A DNA stretch of 10,045 bases from Gemmatimonas phototrophica (GCA_945870175.1 CAMBRJ010000064.1:1-10045); one strand, 5' to 3'; positions 1-7,731 are shown, counted from the first letter of the stretch. The notes: generated from the letters alone by a model not told the origin. A program made the numbers and translations.

Positions 1-672
1 TCGCTCAATCCGCGCCGCGGCGTGGCGAACTGGGCCGCGTGGCATCTCGATGCAAGCCATCTGGGCGCGGCGGCGCGATGCAACTGTTTTTCTGCCGACA
101 CCGCGCTCACGCGACTCGGCCTGCTCCGCACCACGACCAACGACTGGATCAACGGGGGCGAGTATTCACGCGGCCATCTCGCCCCGTCGGCCGACTGGAC
201 GAGTGCCGACGGCGACAACGCCGCGACGTTCTTTCTCACCAACATGTTGCCGCAGCGACCGGACATGAACGGCGGTCCATGGGCGGAGTTCGAGACTTTC
301 TTGCGCACGCTTCTCACCGGCGGCCGCCAGATCTACGTCGTCGCCGGCGGCATCTGGACGCGGAATCGCTCGGGCCCCGGCGTCGATGGGTTGGGTGTGA
401 TGCCAGGTGCCCCGCTCGCGATTCCCGATTCGATGTGGAAGGTGGCGGTTGTCGTCCCCGACCTCCGCGGACCGGCGCAAATCACAAACCCGTCCAACGT
501 GCAGGTCATCGCGGTCAACATGCCGAATGTCAACGGGATCGCCAGCCGACCCTACACGGCGTACCTCACCACGGTCGATGCAATTCAGCGATCGACGGGC
601 TATGATCTGCTCTCGCTGATCACGCCCGGCGTGCAGTGCGTCCTCGAGCAGCGATCATGCAGCGGCCGTTGA
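1..672 (+). CDS. DNA/RNA non-specific endonuclease (NUC1 / Serratia nuclease family), 5'-truncated by the window
   Basis: The product is a sugar-non-specific, metal-dependent nuclease that cleaves DNA and RNA, normally secreted or periplasmic. The frame is open to base 1 and already reads family sequence (SLNPRRGVANWAAWHLD), so the real start and any signal peptide lie upstream; GTG at 22 is internal. Counting from the first codon of the window, the active-site motif is SRGHLAPSAD with the general-base His at about residue 59. The metal-site stretch is TNMLPQRPDMNGGPWAEFE, with Asn90 and Glu98 spaced by eight like Asn119 and Glu127 of Serratia nuclease. A later TVDAIQRSTGYDLLSLI matches the conserved end of the fold. 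One oddity is that the usual DRGH reads SRGH. Cys pairs near the start (RCNC) and at the C-terminus (QCVLEQRSC) could form disulfides, which would fit export. The gene stops at TGA 670-672 and converges on the nitrilase gene. The family call is firm; localisation is inferred. Confidence 0.9.
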   Translation, partial: SLNPRRGVANWAAWHLDASHLGAAARCNCFSADTALTRLGLLRTTTNDWINGGEYSRGHLAPSADWTSADGDNAATFFLTNMLPQRPDMNGGPWAEFETFLRTLLTGGRQIYVVAGGIWTRNRSGPGVDGLGVMPGAPLAIPDSMWKVAVVVPDLRGPAQITNPSNVQVIAVNMPNVNGIASRPYTAYLTTVDAIQRSTGYDLLSLITPGVQCVLEQRSCSGR

Positions 673-679
673 CGGTCCC

Positions 680-1636
680 CTAGTCGCGAATCCGCACCGC
701 GCGCTGCCGCTCCCGATTCACCTCGAGCTGCAGCACATCGGGACGCGCGTAGTGACCCATCGCGTCGAAGTTCTGCCGCTCCTCGCGTACCCGCACGTGG
801 TGCACGTCGGCGGCAATGATGCGCTCCTCGTGCGCCACCGGCGCCACCAGCCAGGTCGCGTCGGGACCAGAGATACAGGTGCCGCCTTCGCCCATCACCT
901 CGGGCAGCACCCGCTGCAGCAGCTCGAAGTGCGGCGTCTGTTCCGGCACCTGATCACGTCGCAGCAGCCCCGCCACCGACATCACGTACGAACGGCCCTC
1001 GCGCGCCATGAAGCGCGTGATCTCCTCGGTGTTGCGCACGCTCCCCGGCCACACCGCGACATGCAGATCCTCGCCCTGTCCGTAGAGGCTGGCCCGCGCC
1101 AGCGGCATCCAGTTCTCCCAGCAGTTGAGCGCCCCCAGCGTGAACGCGCCCACGCGGTGTGTGCGGAGTCCATGGCCGTCGCCGGGTGACCAGGTCAGTC
1201 GCTCTTCGTACGTCGGCATCAGCTTGCGATGCACCGTCACCACCGCACCGGTGGCGTCGATCGTGACCACGCTGGCGTACACGCTGTGCCCGCCCCGATC
1301 GAGCGGTCGCTCGATGATGCCCAGCACCACCGTGATCGCCCGCGCCTTCGCGGACGCGCACACATCGGCTAAATGCCCCGCCTCGATCTGCACCGCCTGA
1401 TCGAGATAGTGTGCGTGCAGCGCCTTCTGCACCGAGGAATCGAAGCGCGCACCGTCGGTCCACTCAATCCACCACGGATAACCGGGTACGAACGCCTCCG
1501 GAAAAGCCAGCAGCTGCACACCGTCGTCGGCCGCCGCATGAATCGCCGCGATCACCTTGGCGAGCGTGGCCGCACGGTCCAGCCAAACGGGCGCCATCTG
1601 CGCGCCGGCGATACGAAGAGAGTCGGAGGTCATCAT
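680..1636 (-). CDS. Nitrilase (carbon-nitrogen hydrolase superfamily)
   Basis: The protein is a cytosolic enzyme of about 318 residues, the usual length for the family, hydrolysing organic nitriles to the acid and ammonia. The Glu-Lys-Cys triad is visible from the ATG at 1636: Glu47 in LLAFPEAFVPGYPWW, Lys138 in HRKLMPTYEERLTW (with the second structural Glu at 145), and Cys172 in LNCWENWMPLAR. The CWENWMP signature and the following LYGQGEDLHVAVWPGS indicate the true nitrilase branch rather than amidases or omega-amidases. I chose the tandem ATG ATG at 1636-1631 because the open frame upstream (to 1819) reads out of frame through the hydrolase gene and has no family sequence. This start falls 29 bases after the hydrolase stop. 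No clear Shine-Dalgarno is seen. It is the last gene of the minus-strand run. The substrate is not deducible; beta-cyanoalanine is one candidate given cysK nearby. Confidence 0.93.
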   Translation of the reverse strand: MMTSDSLRIAGAQMAPVWLDRAATLAKVIAAIHAAADDGVQLLAFPEAFVPGYPWWIEWTDGARFDSSVQKALHAHYLDQAVQIEAGHLADVCASAKARAITVVLGIIERPLDRGGHSVYASVVTIDATGAVVTVHRKLMPTYEERLTWSPGDGHGLRTHRVGAFTLGALNCWENWMPLARASLYGQGEDLHVAVWPGSVRNTEEITRFMAREGRSYVMSVAGLLRRDQVPEQTPHFELLQRVLPEVMGEGGTCISGPDATWLVAPVAHEERIIAADVHHVRVREERQNFDAMGHYARPDVLQLEVNRERQRAVRIRD

Positions 1637-1665
1637 AAGGTCGGTAGGAAACGATGGCGGAAGGA

Positions 1666-3036
1666 CTACTGATCCGGCTCGTGCAAGCGCACCACCATCC
1701 CGGGTCCGGTCAGCGGCTCGCGATCGAGACGTAACTCGATAAACGTGGTCGTGAACGGATGAAAGAATCGCATGGCGCCACCCGGCAGCACACTCGACAG
1801 ATCCAGCGACCCGTACCACGTGCCGGCCCGATTCGGGGCCTCGACGGCAACGCCAACGCCCGTGGTATCGCCCATCGCGCCGCTGTAAAGTACGCGCTGG
1901 GTGCCCGTACTCGCGTACAGCTGCGCGGTGAGCCGGCGCGGACGTCCGCGCAGCACCGCCGAATCCTTCAACTGTGAAAGATTCACGTGAAAACTGCGAT
2001 AGCTGGCATCGCCGCTATACACATGCACGTCCTGCGTGAACGGCTCGAGCGTGGCGCCGTCGCGGAGACCCAGCTGCAGATTCCAGTCACGAATCCCATC
2101 GCCCCGTTCGTCCACCGCCCGCACAACGAACTGCTGCCACGGTACCATGGCCTCTCGCGTGCTGCGCACCGTTGTGTCCGCGCGTTCACACCACGCGGCA
2201 TACGAAGGGCGCGACGAAACACGCAACGCATCGATCACCAGCTGCTGGAGGGCCGGCGGCGGCGCCGAGAGAATGCTACCGTGATCCACATTCGCGATCG
2301 GATGCATCGGCACATCGTCCTGTGTCCAATCAAGCGCCTGCACGCGCGCGTCGTCCGCGCAATCGGCCGTGAGATCGAGAACCACCTTACGGCTGTTCAA
2401 GGCGCAGCCGGCCCATCGCACCGTCCCGTCGGTGCCTGGGCTGTTCGCCAGCGCGCTCAGTCCGCCATAGCCACGCGCCCCGCAGAACACGAACACATAC
2501 GGCGTGGTGCGCTTCGAGTCATAGAAGCATTCGGTGCCGAACAAGTCGGCGTGCGACAGATCCCACCCGAACCGACTACCCAGCTCGAGTGCGTCGAGCA
2601 CCTGATCGCCCGCCTCGAGAAAGTCGGGGCCCAGCTGCTTGCGCCCCTTGACCAGCGCCCCGAGAAAGCTGCGCCCCTTGTGCGCCAACGGCGACCCGAA
2701 GGTGGCGGGCGCCAGCGCAATCACGTGCTTCACACGCGCGCGCCGTTGCGCCGTCATGCCGCGCCGGGTCAGCCACGCGCGTAACACGAGCATGCCGGTG
2801 GAGTGCACCATGACATCAAACGGCTCGTCGTTGGCCAGCCCCACGCGATGCCGCAGCAATTTGTCGAAGCCCTCGGCGATATCGCGCACCGACACCTCGT
2901 TGGTGAGCGACTCGTAGCTCACCGTGCACAGCTGCTCCGCACTCCATCCAGCCTCGCGCAACACCGTGCGCCACGCGCCGAAGGCACTGCCGTCGGCGCT
3001 GTACCCATGCAGCAGAATGAGCGGACGATTGGCCAT
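1666..3036 (-). CDS. Alpha/beta-hydrolase (lipase/esterase-like) with a beta-rich C-terminal extension
   Basis: This 456-residue protein lacks a signal peptide, so it is probably cytosolic. Residues 1 to about 270 form an alpha/beta-hydrolase: oxyanion-hole LLHGYSADG at 8-16, nucleophile Ser79 in VHSTGM, Asp203 in SPGTDGTVRW, and His252 in NVDHGSIL. This order and the DGTV and DHGSI contexts resemble lipase and LCAT-like hydrolases. The nucleophile elbow reads V-H-S-T-G, with Val in place of the first Gly of GxSxG. Residues from about 285 to 456 are a separate region rich in predicted beta strands (FVVRAVDERGDG, RSFHVNLSQL, LTAQLYAS, TTFIELRLD) that I do not recognise; it looks like an accessory beta-sandwich. 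The ATG at 3036 is immediately followed by the first strand, so the start is well placed, though no Shine-Dalgarno is visible. It lies 86 bases after cysK and 29 bases before the nitrilase. The substrate is unknown. Confidence 0.85.
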   Translation of the reverse strand: MANRPLILLHGYSADGSAFGAWRTVLREAGWSAEQLCTVSYESLTNEVSVRDIAEGFDKLLRHRVGLANDEPFDVMVHSTGMLVLRAWLTRRGMTAQRRARVKHVIALAPATFGSPLAHKGRSFLGALVKGRKQLGPDFLEAGDQVLDALELGSRFGWDLSHADLFGTECFYDSKRTTPYVFVFCGARGYGGLSALANSPGTDGTVRWAGCALNSRKVVLDLTADCADDARVQALDWTQDDVPMHPIANVDHGSILSAPPPALQQLVIDALRVSSRPSYAAWCERADTTVRSTREAMVPWQQFVVRAVDERGDGIRDWNLQLGLRDGATLEPFTQDVHVYSGDASYRSFHVNLSQLKDSAVLRGRPRRLTAQLYASTGTQRVLYSGAMGDTTGVGVAVEAPNRAGTWYGSLDLSSVLPGGAMRFFHPFTTTFIELRLDREPLTGPGMVVRLHEPDQ

Positions 3037-3122
3037 GACGGATGCCGTGCGGCTAGCGGGTGTGCATCACGAGCCAGGGTACGGCACGCCGCACCCCGTT
3101 GCCGTGACACGCCACCGCATCG

Positions 3123-4040
3123 TCATACGGGAAACAGTCCGTCGATCGACAGGTACCGTTCGCCGGTGTCGTAGCAGAACGTGAGCACACGCGCGCCGTC
3201 GATCATGCCGGGGACCTTCTGCGCCACTGCCGCTAGCGACGCACCGCTCGAGATACCGATCAGAATGCCTTCTTCGCGCGCCGCACGCTGGGTGTACTCG
3301 AACGCTGCTTCTTCCGTGACCTGAATGACGCCATCCAGCGTGTCGCGATGCAGGTTGTCGGGAATGAAGCCCGGCCCCACGCCCTGAATGCGATGCGGAC
3401 CCGGCGCCCCGCCACCAATCACCGCCGACTTCGCCGGTTCGACGGCAATCGTCTTCATTGCCGGCCAGTGCTGCTTCAGTACTTCGCTGCAGCCGGTGAT
3501 ATGACCACCGGTGCCCACGCCCGTAATCAGGTAGTCCACGCCATCGGGAAAGTCGGCGAGAATCTCACGCGCCGTGGTCAGCGCGTGTGCGCGAATGTTC
3601 GCCTCGTTGGCGAACTGGTTCGGCATCCAGGCGTTCGGCGTGCTCGCCACCAACTCGGTGGCGCGTTCAATCGCGCCCTTCATGCCCTTCTCGCGTGGCG
3701 TCAGGTCGAAGGTGGCGCCGTAGGCGGCCATCAGCTTGCGACGTTCGATCGACATCGACTCCGGCATCACCAGCACCAGCTTGTAGCCCTTCACGGCCGC
3801 GACCATGGCCAACCCGATGCCGGTATTCCCCGACGTCGGCTCGATGATCACGCTGTCCTTCGTGAGCAGTCCGCGCTGTTCGGCATCGTCGATCATCGTC
3901 AGCGCGATACGATCCTTGATGCTGCCGCCCGGATTCGCCCGCTCGAGCTTCATCCACACTTCCACGCGCGGGTCGAACAAGCGATGCAGGCGCACGTGCG
4001 GCGTGTGGCCGATGGTGTCGAGAATCGTGGAGACGCGCAT
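3123..4040 (-). CDS. cysK: Cysteine synthase A (O-acetylserine sulfhydrylase)
   Basis: This PLP enzyme makes L-cysteine and acetate from O-acetyl-L-serine and sulfide in the cytoplasm. Its 305 residues are typical of CysK. The PLP lysine is Lys42 in NPGGSIKDR. The substrate loop TSGNTG is at 69-74, and NQF at 141-143 matches the positions of the active-site Gln and Phe in classical OASS. The phosphate-binding loop GVGTGGHITG starts at 174. GISSGAS at about 262-268 supplies the Ser that contacts the PLP ring. There is no CBS-domain or heme extension, so it is not a cystathionine beta-synthase. It lies 70 bases downstream of the serine acetyltransferase that makes its substrate, on the same strand, so the two are very likely co-transcribed and form the cysteine synthase complex. 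No Shine-Dalgarno is seen before the ATG. A CysM-type or cyanoalanine synthase activity cannot be excluded from sequence alone. Confidence 0.95.
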   Translation of the reverse strand: MRVSTILDTIGHTPHVRLHRLFDPRVEVWMKLERANPGGSIKDRIALTMIDDAEQRGLLTKDSVIIEPTSGNTGIGLAMVAAVKGYKLVLVMPESMSIERRKLMAAYGATFDLTPREKGMKGAIERATELVASTPNAWMPNQFANEANIRAHALTTAREILADFPDGVDYLITGVGTGGHITGCSEVLKQHWPAMKTIAVEPAKSAVIGGGAPGPHRIQGVGPGFIPDNLHRDTLDGVIQVTEEAAFEYTQRAAREEGILIGISSGASLAAVAQKVPGMIDGARVLTFCYDTGERYLSIDGLFPV

Positions 4041-4110
4041 GAGTCGGTGAGGTGAGAGGGAGCGGACGGTGCTGCCACTGACGGCGACGGCTGCAAACCG
4101 GCGCGGAGTG

Positions 4111-4953
4111 CTAGATATGAAACTCGAGTCCGTCGTCGGCCGGGCGCTGCTCCACCCGACTCGAGAACTGCACCACCGACCGCGCCGGGACCGACGACGT
4201 CATCCAGACGTTCCCGCCAATGATCGATCCATCGCCGATCACCGTGGTCCCGCCCAGAATGGTCGCGTTGGCGTATACCACGACATCGTTGCCGAGTGTG
4301 GGATGCCGCTTCTGATGCGCCAGCTTCTTGCTGACGGCATGCGCGCCCAGTGTCACTCCTTGATACAGGCGCACGCGATCGCCGATGATGCTCGTTTCGC
4401 CGATCACGACGCCAGTGCCGTGATCGATCGCAAATGACGCACCAAGCACCGCTCCCGGATGGATGTCGATGCCGGTTTCCCGGTGCGACCACTCGGAGAG
4501 CAGCCGCGGAAAAACGGGGACATCCAGCACGTAGAGCTCGTGCGCCACGCGATGCACGGCGGTGGCAAGAAAGCCGGGATAGGCCACGATCACCTCTTCC
4601 AGACTCTCGGCAGCGGGATCACCGGACCGGATCGCCTCGGCATCGAGTTGCAGCGACGCGCGCACCGCCGGCAACTGGTCGAGGAACGTGGCGACCACCT
4701 GCTCGACGTCGCGCACCATCGGCGTGATCGCCGCGCGCAGCAGCGCCTCGACCTGCACGGCTTCCTCATCGACCCCCGCCACACCTAGCCGCGACAGATG
4801 CGCAAACTGCGGAAAGAGCAGCGCCAGCACACGACCCGCGAACTCTTCCGCCAGCGCTCGCAATGGACGTGGCGCATCGCCGGCGCGGCGCTCGGTGCGT
4901 AGCTCCTCGAGAAACATCGACCAGCGCGACGGCTCAGCAATCCAATCAGTCAT
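4111..4953 (-). CDS. cysE: Serine O-acetyltransferase (CysE/EpsC type)
   Basis: The enzyme transfers acetyl from acetyl-CoA to L-serine, the committed step of cysteine synthesis. Residues 1 to about 150 are the helical N-terminal domain. Residues from about 160 onward form the left-handed beta-helix of hexapeptide repeats (GAVLGASFAI, GVVIGETSIIGDRVRLYQGVTLGA, TVIGDGSIIGGNVWM). Catalytic residues align with those of Haemophilus and E. coli CysE: Asp163 in DIHPGA, Asp177-His178 in IDHGTG, and His217 in KRHPTLG. The 280-residue length with a long N-terminal domain fits the EpsC-like branch. The chain ends DDGLEFHI; a C-terminal Ile is the residue that inserts into the CysK active site in the cysteine synthase complex. 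The gene lies directly before cysK and 10 bases after the methyltransferase stop. Feedback inhibition by cysteine is usual in the family but not provable here. Confidence 0.95.
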   Translation of the reverse strand: MTDWIAEPSRWSMFLEELRTERRAGDAPRPLRALAEEFAGRVLALLFPQFAHLSRLGVAGVDEEAVQVEALLRAAITPMVRDVEQVVATFLDQLPAVRASLQLDAEAIRSGDPAAESLEEVIVAYPGFLATAVHRVAHELYVLDVPVFPRLLSEWSHRETGIDIHPGAVLGASFAIDHGTGVVIGETSIIGDRVRLYQGVTLGAHAVSKKLAHQKRHPTLGNDVVVYANATILGGTTVIGDGSIIGGNVWMTSSVPARSVVQFSSRVEQRPADDGLEFHI

Positions 4954-4963
4954 GTGGCAGAAT

Positions 4964-5605
4964 CTACAGCCGTTCCAGCGAAGAGACCCGGAATTGCTCG
5001 GCCTCCGACACGTAGCACTGCATCCCGACTGGAAACAGCCCCGTCCGCTGCATCAGCCCACGATACCACGACGCTGACTTGGGCGCCGGCCAGTCGGTGT
5101 CCCCCTCGAAGTGATCATCCTTCGTGAACAGCTCCAGATACGCCATGCCGCCCGTGCGCTGCGCGACCTGCGCCATGCCGCGCGTGAGCTGCGGGATCGA
5201 CAGATAATTCAGCATGCCGCAGCACACCACGAGATCGTACTGCTCGCGCAGATCGAGCGAGCCAAGATCCTCGATGCCCCCCTGCTGCAGATGCCGGCGC
5301 GCCCCGAACTTGGCCACCGCATACGCGCTCGGATCGACGCCCTGATACGCCACGCGGGGACGCAGCGCCCGCAGCGCCGGATACCAGTTGCCCTCGCCAC
5401 ATCCCACGTCAAGCACCGTGCGCACGCGCCGTCCCAGCACCCACTCGGCCGTGTGCACCACGAACGACACCTGCCTGGCCAGCTCAGCCGCCGTCTTCAC
5501 GCGATGCGTAGGATGCCGGTACCACTTGTCGAAGTACGCCGCGTCGTAGCGTTCGCTCAGAGAATCCCCCAGAAGCCGCGATCGATGTCGATGGCGAAAC
5601 GCCAC
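4964..5605 (-). CDS. Class I SAM-dependent methyltransferase
   Basis: This is a small cytosolic Rossmann-fold methyltransferase of about 213 residues. Motif I is VLDVGCGEGNW (Asp66 to Gly72, counted from GTG at 5605). The acidic end of strand 2 is seen in YQGVDPSAYAV, and the post-motif strand reads YDLVVCCGMLNYLS. No accessory domain identifies the methyl acceptor, and the short C-terminal part after YLELFTKDD gives no clear specificity. The GTG at 5605 is the only conventional start before the conserved YDAAYFDKWY region, and it makes the gene overlap the end of the barrel-protein gene by 49 bases. The first 15 residues are Arg/His-rich and look like non-conserved read-through of the overlap. 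A CTG at 5560 placed across the upstream TGA, five bases after a G-run, is an alternative start. It is co-directional with cysE, but no functional link is evident. Confidence 0.85.
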   Translation of the reverse strand: MAFRHRHRSRLLGDSLSERYDAAYFDKWYRHPTHRVKTAAELARQVSFVVHTAEWVLGRRVRTVLDVGCGEGNWYPALRALRPRVAYQGVDPSAYAVAKFGARRHLQQGGIEDLGSLDLREQYDLVVCCGMLNYLSIPQLTRGMAQVAQRTGGMAYLELFTKDDHFEGDTDWPAPKSASWYRGLMQRTGLFPVGMQCYVSEAEQFRVSSLERL

Positions 5606-7731
5606 CGCCCGTCGCGCAGTCCACGCGCCACATCGGCCCGCACGAGATCGTAGAAAAAGAGCACGCCCATGCCGGCTGAAGGGCGCAGCGCCGCGGTGGT
5701 GGGGCGATCAGGCGTGCCGCCGGCGGTGGCCAACAGTTGCACAAACGGCGCCAGCGTGACGTGCGGCGGTGACTTTCCCCATCGCTTGAGCGGGATCGAT
5801 GGCGCCGGGACCGGCTGCCGGAACTCGAGGCGTTGCGACAGCATCGCACGCGAGGCGAACGCATGGAAGTCATAGCCGGGCGCTGACCACGGACCGCCGG
5901 CGAAGATCAGCCACTGCGGCGGTAGATCGCGCCCACCGGCCACGCCGGCGAAGGTCTGCAGAAACAGCGCCCGATCACCGCCCAACGGCTTCGTGAACTG
6001 CACCAGCCCCTGGGCACGAGCCACCAGCGGCCGCAGCAACGGCTGAATCGTGAACAGATCGTCGTCCGACGGCGGACCGAATCCCTCGAAGGCACCGGCA
6101 CTCGCCTGCAACGACCACTGCCCGCGAGCCCCGCGTTGATCGGCCCCAACCCATCCGCCAATACCCTGCACGTCGGCGCGCACGCCTTCGATATCCCACG
6201 CAGTACCCGTCGGCGCAAACCGACCGGACAATGGTGACGCCTGTACCGACAATGGTCGATCATTCTCGTATGCCAGTCGCCAGGTGAATGCACTCGTGGG
6301 CCGGCGGCGCCACAGCACGCCAATCGCGCGCGTATCCACCTGCGTGCTGTAATCGCTGCCGAACAGCGCCGCCGCCATCGAGTTCGTCACCCCGGCCCGC
6401 TCGGCAAACGCGAGATCGCGGTAATCACGCTCGGCGAAGAGCTGAACGAGTGGCGTGCGTCCGAACGCCGGCACCGGACCGATCGCCACCTGACCTTTCA
6501 GTTGGCGATCACCCAGCCCGTAGCGCACGCGACCACCCACCTGCACACCGATGCTGCTGCGATGCGATGCGCCAATGCCGATCGCGAGACCTTCCGTGCG
6601 AGAGAAGCGCGCGAGATCGCTCATGCCGCGCCCCGTCACCGCGGCGGACGCGGGCCGCGACAACATCGAACTGCGAATGGCCGCCTCCGCCTGCACGCGG
6701 GCGCGAACCACCTCTTCACTGCTGGCGATCTGGATCTCCGGGGGCAACGCATCAATCACGCGCCCCGTGAACGGGTACGCCTTGGCCGAATCGCGCGGTG
6801 CGGCACTCCATCGCGGCAACACCATCGTGCTCGGCGCAATGCGCTCGTTCACGGTGTACCCCGAGATTTCCCAACGCCCGCGCACGATGCCGCGCGCCGG
6901 AATGTCGAACCACGTACTGCCGCGCGACACTTCCACCTCTTGCCGGCGCGGCAGCCAGTAGCGCTCGCGCACCAGCCCGTTCTCGAGCGTCACCACCAGC
7001 GTCTCGATGCGCTTGTCGATGATCGCGGCGCGTGTGAACGTCATCGACAACCGCACCACGGCACCGGTTTCGCGATCGAGATAGACCGATCCGACGGCCG
7101 CCGGCAACGCGGCGTTTCGCGGCCGGAACTTCACTTCGTCCACCACGATCTCGCGACCGGGAATACGAATGCGCAGCACCGCACCCATCGCGTACTCGTA
7201 GATGCGCGGCGCCAGCGCGGCCAGCGGGTGTGGGACGTCGCGCACGTCTTGGCCGTCGCCGAGTCGGATGCGATCGGGCAGATTGTCGAGCACCACGCTG
7301 TAACGATCGCGATAGTAGCCCACGTCGGCCGGCAGCAGCGTCGTATCCCGGCGACCCACCAGTCGCTGCGCACTGCGCCCCGGTTGCCACCAGGCGATCG
7401 ACAGCTGCAGCTCTTCGCTCTGCACCACCTTGGGCGGAATGATCACGCCTTCGCCGAGCTGCGCCAGAAATGCCAGAAAACCGTGCGCGCTGGCCGTGTA
7501 GCTGAGCAGCGTGCTGTCGGCCAGCTGCACGCTGCGCCGATCGATCGCGCGACGCACCAGGGAATCGGCCAGCGCATCCCGCCACGTCTGATTGCCACGG
7601 GCCGGCGCCGCCAACGGCGTTTGCCCCTGAGCCTGGGCCTCCGCCAGATGCGTCGGCGCGGCGAGGGCGATCAGCGCAACGGCCAGAGCCGCCAACACCG
7701 GTGGCGTGGACCGCTGTGGGTTCGAGGTCAC
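5557..7731 (-). CDS. Exported outer-membrane beta-barrel protein with an N-terminal periplasmic domain (BamA/surface-antigen-like)
   Basis: From GTG at 7731 the product is about 724 residues. Residues 1-32 look like a Sec signal peptide: Arg7, a hydrophobic core VLAALAVALIALAAP, and an A-E-A site before QAQG. Residues from about 45 to 340 form a soluble domain of alternating strands ending in VKFRPRN, GSVYLDRETGAVVRLSMTF and RERYWLPRR. This layout recalls the LolA-like fold that precedes the barrel in DUF5686-type proteins of Bacteroidota. From about 385 to the end, amphipathic strands with short turns and many aromatic and Gly residues indicate a barrel, with GGPWSAPGYDFHAF near 612-625 like the conserved turn before the last strands of Omp85-type barrels. 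The open frame continues upstream to 7938, but that part has no signal-like sequence, so I reject it. It is the first gene of the run; partners or cargo are unknown. The family name is inference. Confidence 0.72.
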   Translation of the reverse strand: MTSNPQRSTPPVLAALAVALIALAAPTHLAEAQAQGQTPLAAPARGNQTWRDALADSLVRRAIDRRSVQLADSTLLSYTASAHGFLAFLAQLGEGVIIPPKVVQSEELQLSIAWWQPGRSAQRLVGRRDTTLLPADVGYYRDRYSVVLDNLPDRIRLGDGQDVRDVPHPLAALAPRIYEYAMGAVLRIRIPGREIVVDEVKFRPRNAALPAAVGSVYLDRETGAVVRLSMTFTRAAIIDKRIETLVVTLENGLVRERYWLPRRQEVEVSRGSTWFDIPARGIVRGRWEISGYTVNERIAPSTMVLPRWSAAPRDSAKAYPFTGRVIDALPPEIQIASSEEVVRARVQAEAAIRSSMLSRPASAAVTGRGMSDLARFSRTEGLAIGIGASHRSSIGVQVGGRVRYGLGDRQLKGQVAIGPVPAFGRTPLVQLFAERDYRDLAFAERAGVTNSMAAALFGSDYSTQVDTRAIGVLWRRRPTSAFTWRLAYENDRPLSVQASPLSGRFAPTGTAWDIEGVRADVQGIGGWVGADQRGARGQWSLQASAGAFEGFGPPSDDDLFTIQPLLRPLVARAQGLVQFTKPLGGDRALFLQTFAGVAGGRDLPPQWLIFAGGPWSAPGYDFHAFASRAMLSQRLEFRQPVPAPSIPLKRWGKSPPHVTLAPFVQLLATAGGTPDRPTTAALRPSAGMGVLFFYDLVRADVARGLRDGRWRFAIDIDRGFWGIL

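Noticed and set aside
1637..1819. 61-residue N-terminal extension of the nitrilase into the hydrolase gene
   Set aside because: It overlaps 154 bases of the hydrolase coding sequence in another frame and has no nitrilase-like sequence.
3081..3105. Inverted repeat ACGGCA / TGCCGT between cysK and the hydrolase, as a possible terminator
   Set aside because: Only six base pairs with a 13-base loop and no T-run on the minus strand; too weak to call.
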